The notes beneath the pieces are model-generated. The model ran no database searches. It was not told the origin of the DNA and saw only the letters and a list, made by a program, of their open reading frames with translations. A DNA stretch of 64,000 nt from Pseudomonas mucoides (GTDB lineage: Bacteria > Pseudomonadota > Gammaproteobacteria > Pseudomonadales > Pseudomonadaceae), in contig NZ_JACOPW010000006.1 in the NCBI RefSeq assembly GCF_015461845.1, positions 124,001-188,000 on the forward strand, given 5' to 3'. The translations under genes were made by a program, and so were the position numbers. Below are positions 40,809 to 50,443 of this stretch, in pieces (the first letter of the stretch is position 1; every line of letters starts with the position of its first letter).

Positions 40809-42272
40809 TTAGCGGAACGGTGGCTCGTCGAAGCTGCGCAGTTTGCGCGAATGCAGCGAGTTGAGTTCGGTGCGCAACAGGTCCACCGCTTCGATGCCGA
40901 TCTTCAAGTGCTGGCTGACCGCGCGCTCATAGAAGGCGTTAGCCGAGCCCGGCAGCTTGATTTCGCTGTGCAACGGTTTGTCCGAGACACACAGCAACGT
41001 GCCGTAAGGCACCCGCAAACGATAGCCCTGGGCGGCGATAGTGCCGCTTTCCATGTCCACTGCGACAGCGCGCGACAGGTTGATCAACGGACGCTCCTGC
41101 GCCCAGCGCAATTCCCAGTTACGGTCGTCATACGTCAATACCGTGCCGGTACGCAGGCGTTTCTTCAGCTCGTCGCCTTTTTCGCCGGTGATGTTGGCCG
41201 CCGCTTGCTGCAACGCCATCTGCACTTCAGCCAGGGCCGGAATCGGAATGTTCGGCGGCACGACCCGGTCGAGAATCCCGTCGCGGCGCATATAAGCGTG
41301 CGCCAGCACGTAGTCGCCAATGGTCTGGGACTGACGCAAGCCACCGCAGTGGCCGATCATCAGCCAGCAATGCGGACGCAACACCGCCAGGTGGTCGGTG
41401 ATGTTCTTGGCGTTGGACGGGCCGACGCCGATGTTCACCAGCGTCACGCCGTGGCCATCGCTGGCGATCAGGTGATAGGCCGGCATTTGGTAACGGTGCC
41501 AGACCACGCCCGCAGCAATCGCCGAGGCTTCGCCGTGGTCCATGCTTTTTTCGATGATGACGTTACCGGGCAAGATCATGCGCACAAAACGCGGGTCGCT
41601 GCGCAATTGCTCCAGGCCATGGACGATGAACTGGTCAACGTAGCGGTGGTAGTTGGTCAGCAGGATCCACGGCTGCACATGACGCCAGTCACTGCCGGTG
41701 TAATGCACCAGTCGACGCAGGGAAAAGTCCACCCGCGCGGCGTCGAACAGCGCCAGCGGCAGCGGGTCGGTGTTTTCCCAATCGTACAAACCATCGGCAA
41801 TGCCATCGGTGGCGGCCGACAAATCGGTGCTCGGGAACACCCGCGCCAGCACCGCAGCGGTCACGCCGGAGCCGGCCAGTTCATCGCCCTGCTCGACCAC
41901 GTACGGATAAGGAATGTTTTGCTGGCTGACGCCGACTTCGACGGTCACGGTGAAGTCGTGCATCAATGGCACGAGTTGTTCCAGCAGGTATTTACGGAAA
42001 GCGGCCGGATGGGTGACGGTGACGCTGTAGGTCCCCGGCAGTTGAACCTTGGCGTAGGCACGCGTGGTCTGCGGGACTTCGCCTTGGCAGTGATAGGTCA
42101 GACGCAGTTCAGGATAACGAAACATCGCACGCTGTTCGGCGTCCGGCTCGACACGATCCTTGAGGTAACGCTTGAGCGCCTGGTTCAGCGCGGTGGTTGC
42201 ACGATTGTGCAAGAGCGCAAGCCGGTCCACGGCTTGCTCGGCGGTTTGAACGACAATAAAAGCTTCGGTCAC
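40809..42272 (-). CDS. amn: AMP nucleosidase
   Basis: Cleaves AMP to adenine and ribose 5-phosphate, tuning nucleotide pools. The 487-residue protein has the Amn N-terminal domain (about 1-180, IPYPYVVEQGDEL) and the C-terminal nucleosidase domain with IGVGPSNAKNITDHLAVLRP, IGHCGGLRQSQTIGDYV and AVDMESGTIAAQGY. Starts differ: GTG 42272 with ACAGGA eight bases upstream gives MTEAFIVVQTAEQ and is preferred; ATG 42281 and ATG 42308 are alternatives. Followed downstream by the convergent rluE. Confidence 0.94.
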   Translation of the reverse strand: MTEAFIVVQTAEQAVDRLALLHNRATTALNQALKRYLKDRVEPDAEQRAMFRYPELRLTYHCQGEVPQTTRAYAKVQLPGTYSVTVTHPAAFRKYLLEQLVPLMHDFTVTVEVGVSQQNIPYPYVVEQGDELAGSGVTAAVLARVFPSTDLSAATDGIADGLYDWENTDPLPLALFDAARVDFSLRRLVHYTGSDWRHVQPWILLTNYHRYVDQFIVHGLEQLRSDPRFVRMILPGNVIIEKSMDHGEASAIAAGVVWHRYQMPAYHLIASDGHGVTLVNIGVGPSNAKNITDHLAVLRPHCWLMIGHCGGLRQSQTIGDYVLAHAYMRRDGILDRVVPPNIPIPALAEVQMALQQAAANITGEKGDELKKRLRTGTVLTYDDRNWELRWAQERPLINLSRAVAVDMESGTIAAQGYRLRVPYGTLLCVSDKPLHSEIKLPGSANAFYERAVSQHLKIGIEAVDLLRTELNSLHSRKLRSFDEPPFR

Positions 42273-42367
42273 GATCAGCATCCTGTGTTCTGACTTGCAG
42301 ACCTTCATCTTGCCTGCATCGTCGCTTCACGGGAACAGTGGAATGTTGCCAGTACAGCAATTCTCAG

Positions 42368-42403
42368 ACACCACTGAACCTGTGGGAGCGGGCTCAGTGG
42401 TGT
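42368..42403. repeat. Hairpin with REP-half loop
   Basis: ACACCACTGA (42368-42377) pairs with TCAGTGGTGT (42394-42403) around a 16-base loop that contains the REP-like GTGGGAGCGGGC. It lies between amn and aidB, on the amn leader side, and looks like a decayed REP. Confidence 0.6.
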
Positions 42404-42412
42404 TCATCGCGC

Positions 42413-44062
42413 TCAGAAACCTTGCGGGGTTGCGCGGGCGACAATCGCTTCCACTTCCAGCCCTCGCGGCAACGCGCCATACACCCGCCCGGCCGAGCCT
42501 AGCCGACTGGCAATAAACGCATCACTGACCGCCGAATTGCCGGCCTCCAGCAACAGTTTGGCCTGGAGCCCCAATGCAATATCTTCGGTGAGTTGCCGCG
42601 CGCGGTACTGAATGTCGCTGGTGTCCTTGAATGCCGCCTGCAACTGGCTGATGTGCGCGGCCAGGCGTTTGTCGCCATGACCATCGCCCAGTTCGCTGAA
42701 CAACACATCCAGCACACCCGGTTCCTTCGACAAAGCGCGCAACACATCCAGGCACTGCACGTTGCCGGAACCTTCCCACGTCGAATTGACCGGCGCCTCT
42801 CTATACAGGCGCGGCAGGATGCTTTCTTCGACATACCCGGCGCCGCCCATGCATTCGGCGGCTTCATTGATCATCGCGGGCGCTCGTTTGCAGATCCAGT
42901 ATTTACCCACTGCCGTTACCAGTCGGGCGAATTTCGCTTCATGGCTGTCGTCCAGATGATCCAGCGCCTTGCCCATGCGCAGGCTCAACGCGAGGGCGGC
43001 TTCGCTTTCCAGCGCCAGATCGGCGAGCACGTTTTGCATCAACGGTTGTTCGCTGAGCCGCTTGCCGCCAACGCTGCGGTGCGCGCAGTGATGGCTGGCC
43101 TGGGTCAGCGCCTGACGCATCAGCGCGCTGGAACCGACCATGCAATCGAAGCGGGTCATGGCAACCATCTCGATGATGGTCGGCACGCCACGTCCTTCTT
43201 CGCCGATCATCCACGCCAGTGCCCCACGGAATTCCACTTCGCTGGAGGCGTTCGAGCAATTGCCCAGTTTGTTTTTCAGGCGCTGGATGTAGAACTGATT
43301 GCGCGTGTCGTCGGGGCGATGGCGCGGCAGCAGGAAACAGGTCAAACCCTTATCGGTCTGCGCCAGGGTCAGGAACGCATCGCACATCGGCGCCGAACAG
43401 AACCACTTGTGTCCCACCAGTTCGTAAGCCTGGCCCGGGCCGCTGGCGCCGACCGGATAGGCCTTGGTGGTGTTAGCGCGCACATCGGTGCCGCCCTGCT
43501 TCTCAGTCATGGCCATGCCGATGGTCACACCGGCCTTGTGGGCCATGCCGACATTGCGCGGGTCGTATTCGGTCGAGAGGATTTTCGGCAGCCACTGCTC
43601 GGCCAGATCCGGTTGCAGGCGCATCGCCGGGACGCTGGCGAAGGTCATGGTCAATGGGCAACCGCTGCCGGCCTCGGCCTGGCTGTGCAAGTAACTCATG
43701 GACGCGCGGGCCACATGGGCACCGGACTGTGGATGCGCCCAGGGCAACGACGTCAGCCCGTGCTCGACGGCAGTGCGCATCAATTGGTGATAGGCCGGGT
43801 GGAATTCCACCAGATCGATGCGATGGCCATAACGGTCATGGCTGACGAATACCGGTTTGTTCTGATTGGCGAGGAACCCGGCCTCCATCAGCGACCCGCC
43901 GGCCAGTGCGCCATAGGCGTCGATCCGCGACTCGGCCCAACCGGCCCCGAACCGTCGCGACCACTCCTGCAACGGCAGGTCGATGCGGTAGAGGTTAGTG
44001 CCGTCCAGCGACGGTGGCTGGTTGGTGACTTCGTGGGTTTCGGCGAACTGATGCAGGTTCAT
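42413..44062 (-). CDS. aidB: AidB-type acyl-CoA dehydrogenase
   Basis: A 549-residue flavoprotein of the AidB branch of acyl-CoA dehydrogenases, linked in E. coli to the adaptive response to alkylation damage. Marks are GSGCPLTMTFASVPAM, IGMAMTEKQGGTDVRANT near 180, MTRFDCMVGSSALMRQA, the GGAGYVEESILPRLYREAPVNSTWEGSGN segment, and a C-terminal helical part that in AidB binds DNA. ATG 44062 has AAGGAGC upstream. Its length and motifs match E. coli AidB (541 residues). It lies 75 bases downstream of ladS on the same strand. Confidence 0.93.
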   Translation of the reverse strand: MNLHQFAETHEVTNQPPSLDGTNLYRIDLPLQEWSRRFGAGWAESRIDAYGALAGGSLMEAGFLANQNKPVFVSHDRYGHRIDLVEFHPAYHQLMRTAVEHGLTSLPWAHPQSGAHVARASMSYLHSQAEAGSGCPLTMTFASVPAMRLQPDLAEQWLPKILSTEYDPRNVGMAHKAGVTIGMAMTEKQGGTDVRANTTKAYPVGASGPGQAYELVGHKWFCSAPMCDAFLTLAQTDKGLTCFLLPRHRPDDTRNQFYIQRLKNKLGNCSNASSEVEFRGALAWMIGEEGRGVPTIIEMVAMTRFDCMVGSSALMRQALTQASHHCAHRSVGGKRLSEQPLMQNVLADLALESEAALALSLRMGKALDHLDDSHEAKFARLVTAVGKYWICKRAPAMINEAAECMGGAGYVEESILPRLYREAPVNSTWEGSGNVQCLDVLRALSKEPGVLDVLFSELGDGHGDKRLAAHISQLQAAFKDTSDIQYRARQLTEDIALGLQAKLLLEAGNSAVSDAFIASRLGSAGRVYGALPRGLEVEAIVARATPQGF

Positions 44063-44136
44063 GACGGGGCTCCTTTGGGTCAGCCAAGGGATTCAGTTAA
44101 GCACTGCCCCGAGGCTGAACAAAGTGGCATATCCGC

Positions 44137-46521
44137 CTAACTGTCGGCGCTTTCGCCTTGCCTTGGGCACAACACCCGCCGATACAGGGCGGCCTGCAAG
44201 TCTTCGAATTTCACCGGTTTGTTCAGGTAATCGATCATGTCGCCGGTCGGGCAGCGTTCGCGATCGACGCTGAGTGCGACCACAAACACCGGCAACTCGG
44301 CGCAACCCGGCAAGTCGCGGATCTGGCAGCACAACGAGAGGCCATTCAGAGACGGCAGCTGGCAGTCGAGCAGCACCGCGTCAAAGGTTTCACGCTGCAA
44401 CTGATCGAGCGCGGCCGCGCCGTTGTCCGCAGAACGCACCCGAAACCCGAGCTTGAGCAACATGCCGCGCATCACCAACTGGTTGACGCTGTTGTCGTCG
44501 ACCAGCAGCACGCTGCAATCCTGAGGCAGGCGCAAACGCGCTGGATCACCACTCATCAACGGCACGTGCGGGCGCTCTACCACGGGCACTTCAAAGTCGA
44601 CATCCAGCTGGAACCGGCTGCCACTGCCCGGCTCCGAACGGTGTGTCAGGCGGCCACCGAGCAATTCGACCAGTTGCCGGCAAATCGCCAGGCCTACGCC
44701 CAGGCCGCCGTACTCGCGAGTCATCGAACCGTCGAGCTGGAAGAAACGCTGATACATCGTCGCCTCACCCAGATCGGTGAAGCCGATGCCGGTGTCGATC
44801 ACCGCAAACGACAACGACAGCCGCCCGTTTTCCACCGGTTTGCCGGTCACCCGCAGCGCAAGCCCGCCGACCCGGGTGAACTTGATCGCGTTGTCCAGCA
44901 GGCATTCCAGGCACTGCGCCAGCTTGGTGCTGTCGCCGTGCAAGCGGTCCGGCAGCCCCGACGTGACGTCGACTTTGAAGTCCAGCGACTTGCTCGAGGC
45001 ATTGCCCTCGAACTGCGCCCGCAAGGCATCGACCACACCGCGCAAGCTGAACGTTGCCGGCGTGGCCTTGAGCTTGCCGGCCTGCAATTCGGTCAGGGTC
45101 AGGATGCCGTTGACCATGCGCATCATGTCCCGCGCGGAACCGGCGGCGGTCTGCTGGTATTGCTCCAGTTCCGGGTCCATCTCGACGGTCTGCATCAACT
45201 CCAAAGAACCGATCACACCGTTCATGGGGGTGCGCAATTCGTGGGTCAGGGTGGCGAGGAATTCGTCCTTGAGCTTGTTACTGTGGGCCAGTTGCTGGTT
45301 CAGCACTTCAAGCTTTTGGCCGGCATCAAACAACGTTTGCGCCTGCTGCTCGCGCATGGCGTTGATGCGGTCGGCCAGGGCCAGCGACAGCAAGGCGACT
45401 TCAATCGCCGAACCGATCTGGCTCGAATACATGGTCAGGAACACGTTGGGCAGGTAACCCAGCACCATCAGCGTGTTGACGATGCCGCCGAGCAAAAACG
45501 CCGACCAGGCAATGATGAAGTAGCGCGCCACCCGCAGGCCGCGAAGCCAGGCGCACAACCCGGCGGCGAAAATCACCACGGTGAAGGTCAAGGCCAACGC
45601 TGTGGCCAGGCGCAGGGCCAGGGCGTAACTGGCCATCAATGACAACCCGATCACCACCGCGCCGAATGCAATCAATGCCAGCAACAAGCGGTCGAGCCAG
45701 CGACCGTAGGACCCGGTCTGCAGGAAGCTGCGGGCGAACTGGCTGCCGAACAGCCCGGCACAGCCGATGAAGAACGGCGTGGCCGCGTTGGCCCACCAGG
45801 GATTATTCGGCCAGAAATACTCCACGGCCGCGCCGTTGACTGACAGCTGATACAGGCCAAACGAGGCAATGTAGAAGATGTAATAGAGGTAACTGGTGTC
45901 TCGCACGCTGAGGTAGATGAACAGGTTGTACACCAACATCCCCAGCAACACGCCGTAGATCAGCCCCAAAACGTAGAGGCGCACCGGTTGTTCTTCAAGA
46001 AACGCGGTGCTCGACCACAAGGTCACCGGCGCCTGAATCGAGCCTTCACTTTGCAGGCGCAAGTAGACGGTTTGCGCCTGGTCTGGGGTGAAATTCAAAT
46101 CGAACAGGTAGTTGTTCTGGCGGATCTCGCGAGTGGCAAACGGCAAGGCATCACCGGTCTGCCGCACCAATTGATAGCTGCCGGTTGCATCGGGCAAGTA
46201 CAGATCAAGGTGATCGAGGGGCGGATAGGCCAGCTCGAGCAACCAGGTGCGCTGCGCCGCGGGGTTGGTCGGGCGGTAATGCAGATCGATTTTTAGCCAG
46301 AACACCGAACGCGAGTACCCGGCGTTGAGCGTGGCTTTGTCGTGGGGTTTGAAGTTTCCGGCCGCAGCCTGCGCACGAACATCAGCGATGGTCGCCTGAC
46401 CACCCGCGTCTTCGTACACCTGCATGACTCGGCCCAGGGGAAGGCTCTGGGTGAATTCGTCGAACTCGACGGCGCTCGCCATGAGGGGCAAGCAAAGCAG
46501 CAACATCAGCAAATAGCGCAT
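44137..46521 (-). CDS. ladS: Hybrid sensor kinase LadS
   Basis: A 794-residue hybrid histidine kinase. Residues 1-17 are a signal peptide; about 20-175 form the periplasmic 7TMR-DISMED2 sensor; about 180-370 hold seven transmembrane helices; the DHp box FLATLTHELRTPMNG places the phosphorylated His at residue 427; the ATPase domain (VIDTGIGF, GLGVGLAICRQLV) follows; the receiver domain has Asp719 in LLDCQLPSLNG. The architecture (single receiver, no Hpt) and position beside thiD match LadS (PA3974) rather than RetS, which has two receivers. LadS feeds GacS/GacA and raises rsmY/rsmZ, promoting biofilm-type behaviour. Confidence 0.93.
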   Translation of the reverse strand: MRYLLMLLLCLPLMASAVEFDEFTQSLPLGRVMQVYEDAGGQATIADVRAQAAAGNFKPHDKATLNAGYSRSVFWLKIDLHYRPTNPAAQRTWLLELAYPPLDHLDLYLPDATGSYQLVRQTGDALPFATREIRQNNYLFDLNFTPDQAQTVYLRLQSEGSIQAPVTLWSSTAFLEEQPVRLYVLGLIYGVLLGMLVYNLFIYLSVRDTSYLYYIFYIASFGLYQLSVNGAAVEYFWPNNPWWANAATPFFIGCAGLFGSQFARSFLQTGSYGRWLDRLLLALIAFGAVVIGLSLMASYALALRLATALALTFTVVIFAAGLCAWLRGLRVARYFIIAWSAFLLGGIVNTLMVLGYLPNVFLTMYSSQIGSAIEVALLSLALADRINAMREQQAQTLFDAGQKLEVLNQQLAHSNKLKDEFLATLTHELRTPMNGVIGSLELMQTVEMDPELEQYQQTAAGSARDMMRMVNGILTLTELQAGKLKATPATFSLRGVVDALRAQFEGNASSKSLDFKVDVTSGLPDRLHGDSTKLAQCLECLLDNAIKFTRVGGLALRVTGKPVENGRLSLSFAVIDTGIGFTDLGEATMYQRFFQLDGSMTREYGGLGVGLAICRQLVELLGGRLTHRSEPGSGSRFQLDVDFEVPVVERPHVPLMSGDPARLRLPQDCSVLLVDDNSVNQLVMRGMLLKLGFRVRSADNGAAALDQLQRETFDAVLLDCQLPSLNGLSLCCQIRDLPGCAELPVFVVALSVDRERCPTGDMIDYLNKPVKFEDLQAALYRRVLCPRQGESADS

Positions 46522-46846
46522 TTAAGCCCCAGCGTGGCCTGTCCGGTTATCTCAGGAAGCCCCTCATTCCCTTTGAGTAGACGTAAAACCGGCATTACCT
46601 GTTATTGGTTTGGATCCACTCTAGCATAGCCGCTGGTGGCCATTGAACACCATTGAAAAATTTACTGCAGAGGCTCTAGTACGGGCGTTCCAGCGACAAA
46701 TTTTGCGCAAAATCAGCGTGGTTGGTCAGGTTCTATCAATGCATCGGCCGTTTTACATATCCCTGTAGCAGCCGGACGCAGGCTTCGCCAGCCGCTACAA
46801 GTCCGTCTCATGACTCGCTGGTCGACTGGTGGTAAGCTCGCGCACC
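46522..46846. other. Divergent ladS / thiD promoter region
   Basis: 325 bases with no convincing gene. The right end carries a GCAGGCTTCGCCAGCCGCTACA repeat half (about 46770-46800) like those near 8.68 and 62.16 kb. Promoters of ladS and thiD are expected here; I saw no obvious operator. Confidence 0.55.
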
Positions 46847-47644
46847 ATGAATATCTACAGCTCTCGCCCCGTTGTCCTCTGTCTCTCCGGCCACGACCCA
46901 AGTGGTGGCGCCGGCTTGCAGGCAGATATCGAAGCCCTGCTCGCCCAGGGTTGCCATGCGGCTCCGGCCGTCACTGCCCTGACCGTGCAAGATACGGTCA
47001 ACGTCACTGACTTTCGCGTCCTCGACCGTGAGTGGGTGTTGGCCCAGGCCAATGCCGTGCTCAACGATTCCGAAGTCGCTGCGGTCAAACTGGGCATGCT
47101 CGGTTCCCTGGAGATGGTCGACACCGTTGTCGAACTGCTCTCGGCGCACCCGCATTTGCCGGTGGTCTGCGACCCGGTGCTGCGCGCCGGCGGTGGCGGA
47201 CGACTGGGCAAGGACGAAGTCGGCTACGCCATGCGCGAACGCCTGCTGCCCCTGTCCATCATCGCCACCCCTAACCTTCCCGAAGCGCGCATCCTCGCCG
47301 AACTGCCAGAAGGCACGGCCGACGAATGCGCCGAAAAACTGTTGCCGTTCGTCAAACACCTGCTGATCACTGGCGGCCATGGCGACGAACACGAAATCCA
47401 CAACCGCCTCTACAGCCGCGACGGTCGCCGCGAAACCTTTACCTGCCAGCGCTTGCCCGGCAGCTATCACGGTTCCGGTTGCACGCTGGCCAGCGCCTTG
47501 GCCGGTCGTCTGGCCCAGGGTGAAAACCTCGCCAGTGCGGTACAGACCGCGCTTAACTACACATGGCGAACCCTGCGTGATGCAGAGCAGCTGGGCAAAG
47601 GCCAGTTCGTGCCGCGCCGTCTGCCCCTGGATTTCTGCTCGTAA
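46847..47644 (+). CDS. thiD: Hydroxymethylpyrimidine/phosphomethylpyrimidine kinase
   Basis: Phosphorylates HMP and then HMP-phosphate in thiamine biosynthesis. The 265-residue ribokinase-fold protein begins RPVVLCLSGHDPSGGAGLQADIEA, has VCDPVLRAGGG near 105, ATPNLPEA near 140, and the catalytic loop PGSYHGSGCTLASALAG near 200. ATG 46847 gives this N-terminus, without a strong ribosome binding site. It is first in thiD-thiE-hemL, with a 32-base gap to thiE. Confidence 0.96.
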   Translation: MNIYSSRPVVLCLSGHDPSGGAGLQADIEALLAQGCHAAPAVTALTVQDTVNVTDFRVLDREWVLAQANAVLNDSEVAAVKLGMLGSLEMVDTVVELLSAHPHLPVVCDPVLRAGGGGRLGKDEVGYAMRERLLPLSIIATPNLPEARILAELPEGTADECAEKLLPFVKHLLITGGHGDEHEIHNRLYSRDGRRETFTCQRLPGSYHGSGCTLASALAGRLAQGENLASAVQTALNYTWRTLRDAEQLGKGQFVPRRLPLDFCS

Positions 47645-47676
47645 CTATTGAAGCGTAAAGCGCCGAGGCTTGTCCG

Positions 47677-48300
47677 ATGAAACTACGTGGCCTGTACGCC
47701 ATTACCGATAGCCAGTTGCTGGCCGGTAAATTTCTTTCGTACGTGGAGGCGGCGCTGGAAGGCGGCGTCACCCTGCTGCAATACCGCGACAAGAGCAGCG
47801 ACGAGGCACGGCGTCTGCGTGAGGCTGAGGCGCTGCGTGATTTGTGCGAACGCTACAAGACTCACCTGATCATCAACGACGATGCCGAGCTCGCTGCGCG
47901 CCTGAACGTTGGCGTGCACCTGGGCCAGACCGACGGCCCACTGACCCCGGCCCGCGCCCTGCTCGGTCGCCAAGCCATCATCGGTTCGACTTGCCACGCG
48001 CAACTCGAACTCGCCGAACAGGCTGCAAAAGAAGGCGCCAGTTACGTCGCCTTCGGCCGTTTCTTCAACTCCAACACCAAACCCGGCGCACCGACCTGCA
48101 GCCTCGACTTGCTCGATCAGGCCCGCAGCACACTGCACCTGCCAATCTGCGCGATTGGGGGCATCACCCTGGAAAATGCCGCGCCATTGGTGGCCCACGG
48201 AGTTGATCTGCTGGCGGTTGTCCACGGTCTGTTTGGCGCCGAGAGCGCAGCCGAAGTGACCCGCCGCGCTCGCGCGTTTAACGAATTACTTAAAGTCTGA
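47677..48300 (+). CDS. thiE: Thiamine-phosphate synthase
   Basis: Joins HMP-pyrophosphate and thiazole phosphate to thiamine phosphate. The 207-residue TIM barrel shows LRGLYAITDSQL at the start, LLQYRDKSSDEARR near 30, IINDDAELA near 67, VHLGQTDG near 85, and the C-terminal phosphate loop of ICAIGGI plus GVDLLAVVHGLFGA. It lies between thiD and hemL (gap to hemL 15 bases), suggesting one transcript. Confidence 0.96.
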   Translation: MKLRGLYAITDSQLLAGKFLSYVEAALEGGVTLLQYRDKSSDEARRLREAEALRDLCERYKTHLIINDDAELAARLNVGVHLGQTDGPLTPARALLGRQAIIGSTCHAQLELAEQAAKEGASYVAFGRFFNSNTKPGAPTCSLDLLDQARSTLHLPICAIGGITLENAAPLVAHGVDLLAVVHGLFGAESAAEVTRRARAFNELLKV

Positions 48301-48315
48301 TTTGAGAGCCCGACC

Positions 48316-49599
48316 ATGTCTCGTTCCGAAACCCTGTTTGCCAATGCCCAGAAACACATTCCCGGTGGCGTGAATTCGCCTGTGCGCGCGTTCAAAAGCG
48401 TCGGCGGCACCCCGTTGTTTTTCAAACACGCTGAAGGCGCCTACGTCACCGACGAAGACGACAAGCGTTATGTGGATTACGTCGGTTCCTGGGGCCCGAT
48501 GATCCTCGGCCACAGCCATCCGGACGTGCTGGACGCGGTGCGTAAACAGCTGGAACACGGTTTGTCCTACGGCGCCCCGACCGCGATGGAAACCGAAATG
48601 GCGGACCTGGTTTGCTCGATCGTGCCGTCGATGGAAATGGTGCGCATGGTCAGCTCCGGCACCGAAGCGACCATGAGCGCGATCCGTCTGGCCCGTGGTT
48701 TCACCGGCCGCGACAGCATCATCAAGTTCGAAGGCTGCTACCACGGTCATTCCGACAGTCTGCTGGTCAAGGCTGGCTCCGGCGCGCTGACCCAGGGCGT
48801 ACCGAGCTCGGCCGGCGTGCCGGCGGACTTCGCCAAACACACCCTGACCCTGCCATTCAATGACATCGACGCGGTGGAAACCATGCTCGCCGAAGTCGGC
48901 CAGGACGTGGCGTGCATCATCGTCGAGCCCGTCGCTGGCAACATGAACTGCGTACCGCCGGCGCCAGGTTTCCTCGAAGGCCTGCGGACCCTGTGCGACA
49001 AGCACGGTGTGGTGCTGATTTTCGACGAAGTGATGACCGGTTTCCGCGTCGCCCTCGGCGGCGCACAAGCGCATTTCGGCGTAACGCCGGACCTGAGCAC
49101 CTTCGGCAAGATTATCGGCGGTGGCATGCCGGTCGGCTGCTTCGGCGGTAAACGCGAAATCATGTCGCACATCGCGCCACTGGGTCCGGTATACCAGGCA
49201 GGCACGTTGTCGGGTAACCCGCTGGCCATGGCCGCTGGCCTGACCACCCTGCGCCTGATCAGCCGTCCAGGCTTCCATGCCGAGCTGAGCGACTACACCA
49301 GTCGCCTGCTCGATGGCCTGCAACAACGCGCCGATGCGGCGGGTATTCCGTTCGTGACCACGCAGGCGGGCGGCATGTTCGGCCTGTATTTCAGTGGCGC
49401 CGACGACATCGTGACCTTCGATGACGTAATGGCCAGCGACGCGGCGCTGTTCGGTCGCTTCTTCCATCTGATGCTTGAAGGTGGCGTTTACCTGGCGCCG
49501 AGCGCATTCGAAGCCGGCTTTACCTCGATCGCCCATGGCGACGCCGAGTTGAAACTGACGCTGGATGCCGCTGAGCGTGCATTCGCCGCATTGAAATAA
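48316..49599 (+). CDS. hemL: Glutamate-1-semialdehyde 2,1-aminomutase
   Basis: Makes 5-aminolevulinate from glutamate-1-semialdehyde, the first committed tetrapyrrole precursor. The 427-residue PLP enzyme has the PLP lysine at Lys265 in FGKIIGGGMPVG, with the N-terminal MSRSETLFANAQKHIPGGVNSPVRAF, GSWGPMILGH and MVSSGTEATMSAIRLAR. Last gene of the thiD-thiE-hemL run; a terminator follows 11 bases after the stop. Confidence 0.97.
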   Translation: MSRSETLFANAQKHIPGGVNSPVRAFKSVGGTPLFFKHAEGAYVTDEDDKRYVDYVGSWGPMILGHSHPDVLDAVRKQLEHGLSYGAPTAMETEMADLVCSIVPSMEMVRMVSSGTEATMSAIRLARGFTGRDSIIKFEGCYHGHSDSLLVKAGSGALTQGVPSSAGVPADFAKHTLTLPFNDIDAVETMLAEVGQDVACIIVEPVAGNMNCVPPAPGFLEGLRTLCDKHGVVLIFDEVMTGFRVALGGAQAHFGVTPDLSTFGKIIGGGMPVGCFGGKREIMSHIAPLGPVYQAGTLSGNPLAMAAGLTTLRLISRPGFHAELSDYTSRLLDGLQQRADAAGIPFVTTQAGGMFGLYFSGADDIVTFDDVMASDAALFGRFFHLMLEGGVYLAPSAFEAGFTSIAHGDAELKLTLDAAERAFAALK

Positions 49600-49609
49600 T
49601 CGCTCTGCC

Positions 49610-49641
49610 GCTGACGTTGGCGACTGCCAGCGTCAGCTTTT
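49610..49641 (+). terminator. Rho-independent terminator of hemL
   Basis: A 12-bp stem (GCTGACGTTGGC with GCCAGCGTCAGC, one G-T pair) and a 4-base loop run into TTTT. It ends the thiD-thiE-hemL transcript. Confidence 0.92.
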
Positions 49642-49736
49642 ACCTGCATTCACACCCTTATTCCTACGCTTCTGCCAATAATCTCCCGCAAATTGGGCGA
49701 TATATTCCCCGCGCAGCAGAAAAACGAGTAAAGACT

Positions 49737-49766
49737 TTGTAAGGTTGGCCCTGCTTATTTCATAAT
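49737..49766 (+). promoter_or_regulatory. Possible sigma-70 promoter of the SEL1 gene
   Basis: TTGTAA and CATAAT with an 18-base spacer, 59 bases before the ATG at 49825. A plausible match to housekeeping promoter elements, not tested. Confidence 0.45.
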
Positions 49767-49824
49767 GCGCGCTTATTGGATCCCTCGATGGGTCCGCGCG
49801 CCCTTCAGAGGTAAGTCGATTCTC

Positions 49825-50379
49825 ATGAACCGCACCGGCCGCGCCCTTGCACTGGGCTGCCTGTTGCTCCTTCAGCCCCTGCTCGCGCACGCACAAGCAG
49901 GCGGCAACTCGTTGTTAATCCCAGCGATGGGTCGCTGCACCCTCAATACTCAGCCGCAAGACCTGACGCAAGCGCTCGCCGCCTGCCAGAAAGCGTCGGA
50001 TGAAGGGGATGCACAAGCGCAATACGAGTTGGGTGAGTTCTACTACGAAGGCAAAAACGCGCCTCGCGACCTCAATCAAGCCCTCAGCTATTTCGAAAAA
50101 GCCTCGCTGCAAGGCCACGCCCAGGCGCAATTCAAACTGGGCACCATGTTCTTCCATGGCGAAGGTGTTCAGGCCAATAACGTTCAGGCTTACATTCTGC
50201 TGAAAATGGCTGCGGTCAACGGTGCTGAAGATGCGCTGGACACCGCCGACGAAGTCACCGAGAAAATGCCGCGCGAAGAGCTGGAAGTGGCGACTCAGGT
50301 GCTGGGGCAAATCTTTCGTAAATACCTGATGGAATTGCAGAATGCGGATGGGCGAACGCCTTTTGCACCGCTACCCTGA
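49825..50379 (+). CDS. Secreted SEL1/TPR-repeat protein
   Basis: A 184-residue protein. Residues 1-24 are a signal peptide (LALGCLLLLQPLLAHAQA). Two to three SEL1 repeats follow (GDAQAQYELGEFYYEGKNAPRDLNQALSYFEKAS and GHAQAQFKLGTMFFHGEGVQANNVQAYILLKMAA), of the type used for protein-protein contacts in the envelope. It matches the PA3978-type position between hemL and the DUF1820 gene. ATG 49825 gives a clean signal sequence; an upstream in-frame ATG would add a basic leader. The partner is unknown. Confidence 0.87.
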   Translation: MNRTGRALALGCLLLLQPLLAHAQAGGNSLLIPAMGRCTLNTQPQDLTQALAACQKASDEGDAQAQYELGEFYYEGKNAPRDLNQALSYFEKASLQGHAQAQFKLGTMFFHGEGVQANNVQAYILLKMAAVNGAEDALDTADEVTEKMPREELEVATQVLGQIFRKYLMELQNADGRTPFAPLP

Positions 50380-50443
50380 TTTCTGCGGCGAAATGACAGG
50401 CCCCTTCGCGAGCAAGTCGAATGGGGCGACTCGGTTTTAAGGC

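Noticed and set aside
44137..46521. RetS instead of LadS
   Set aside because: Only one receiver domain is present, and the neighbouring thiD-thiE-hemL order matches the LadS locus.
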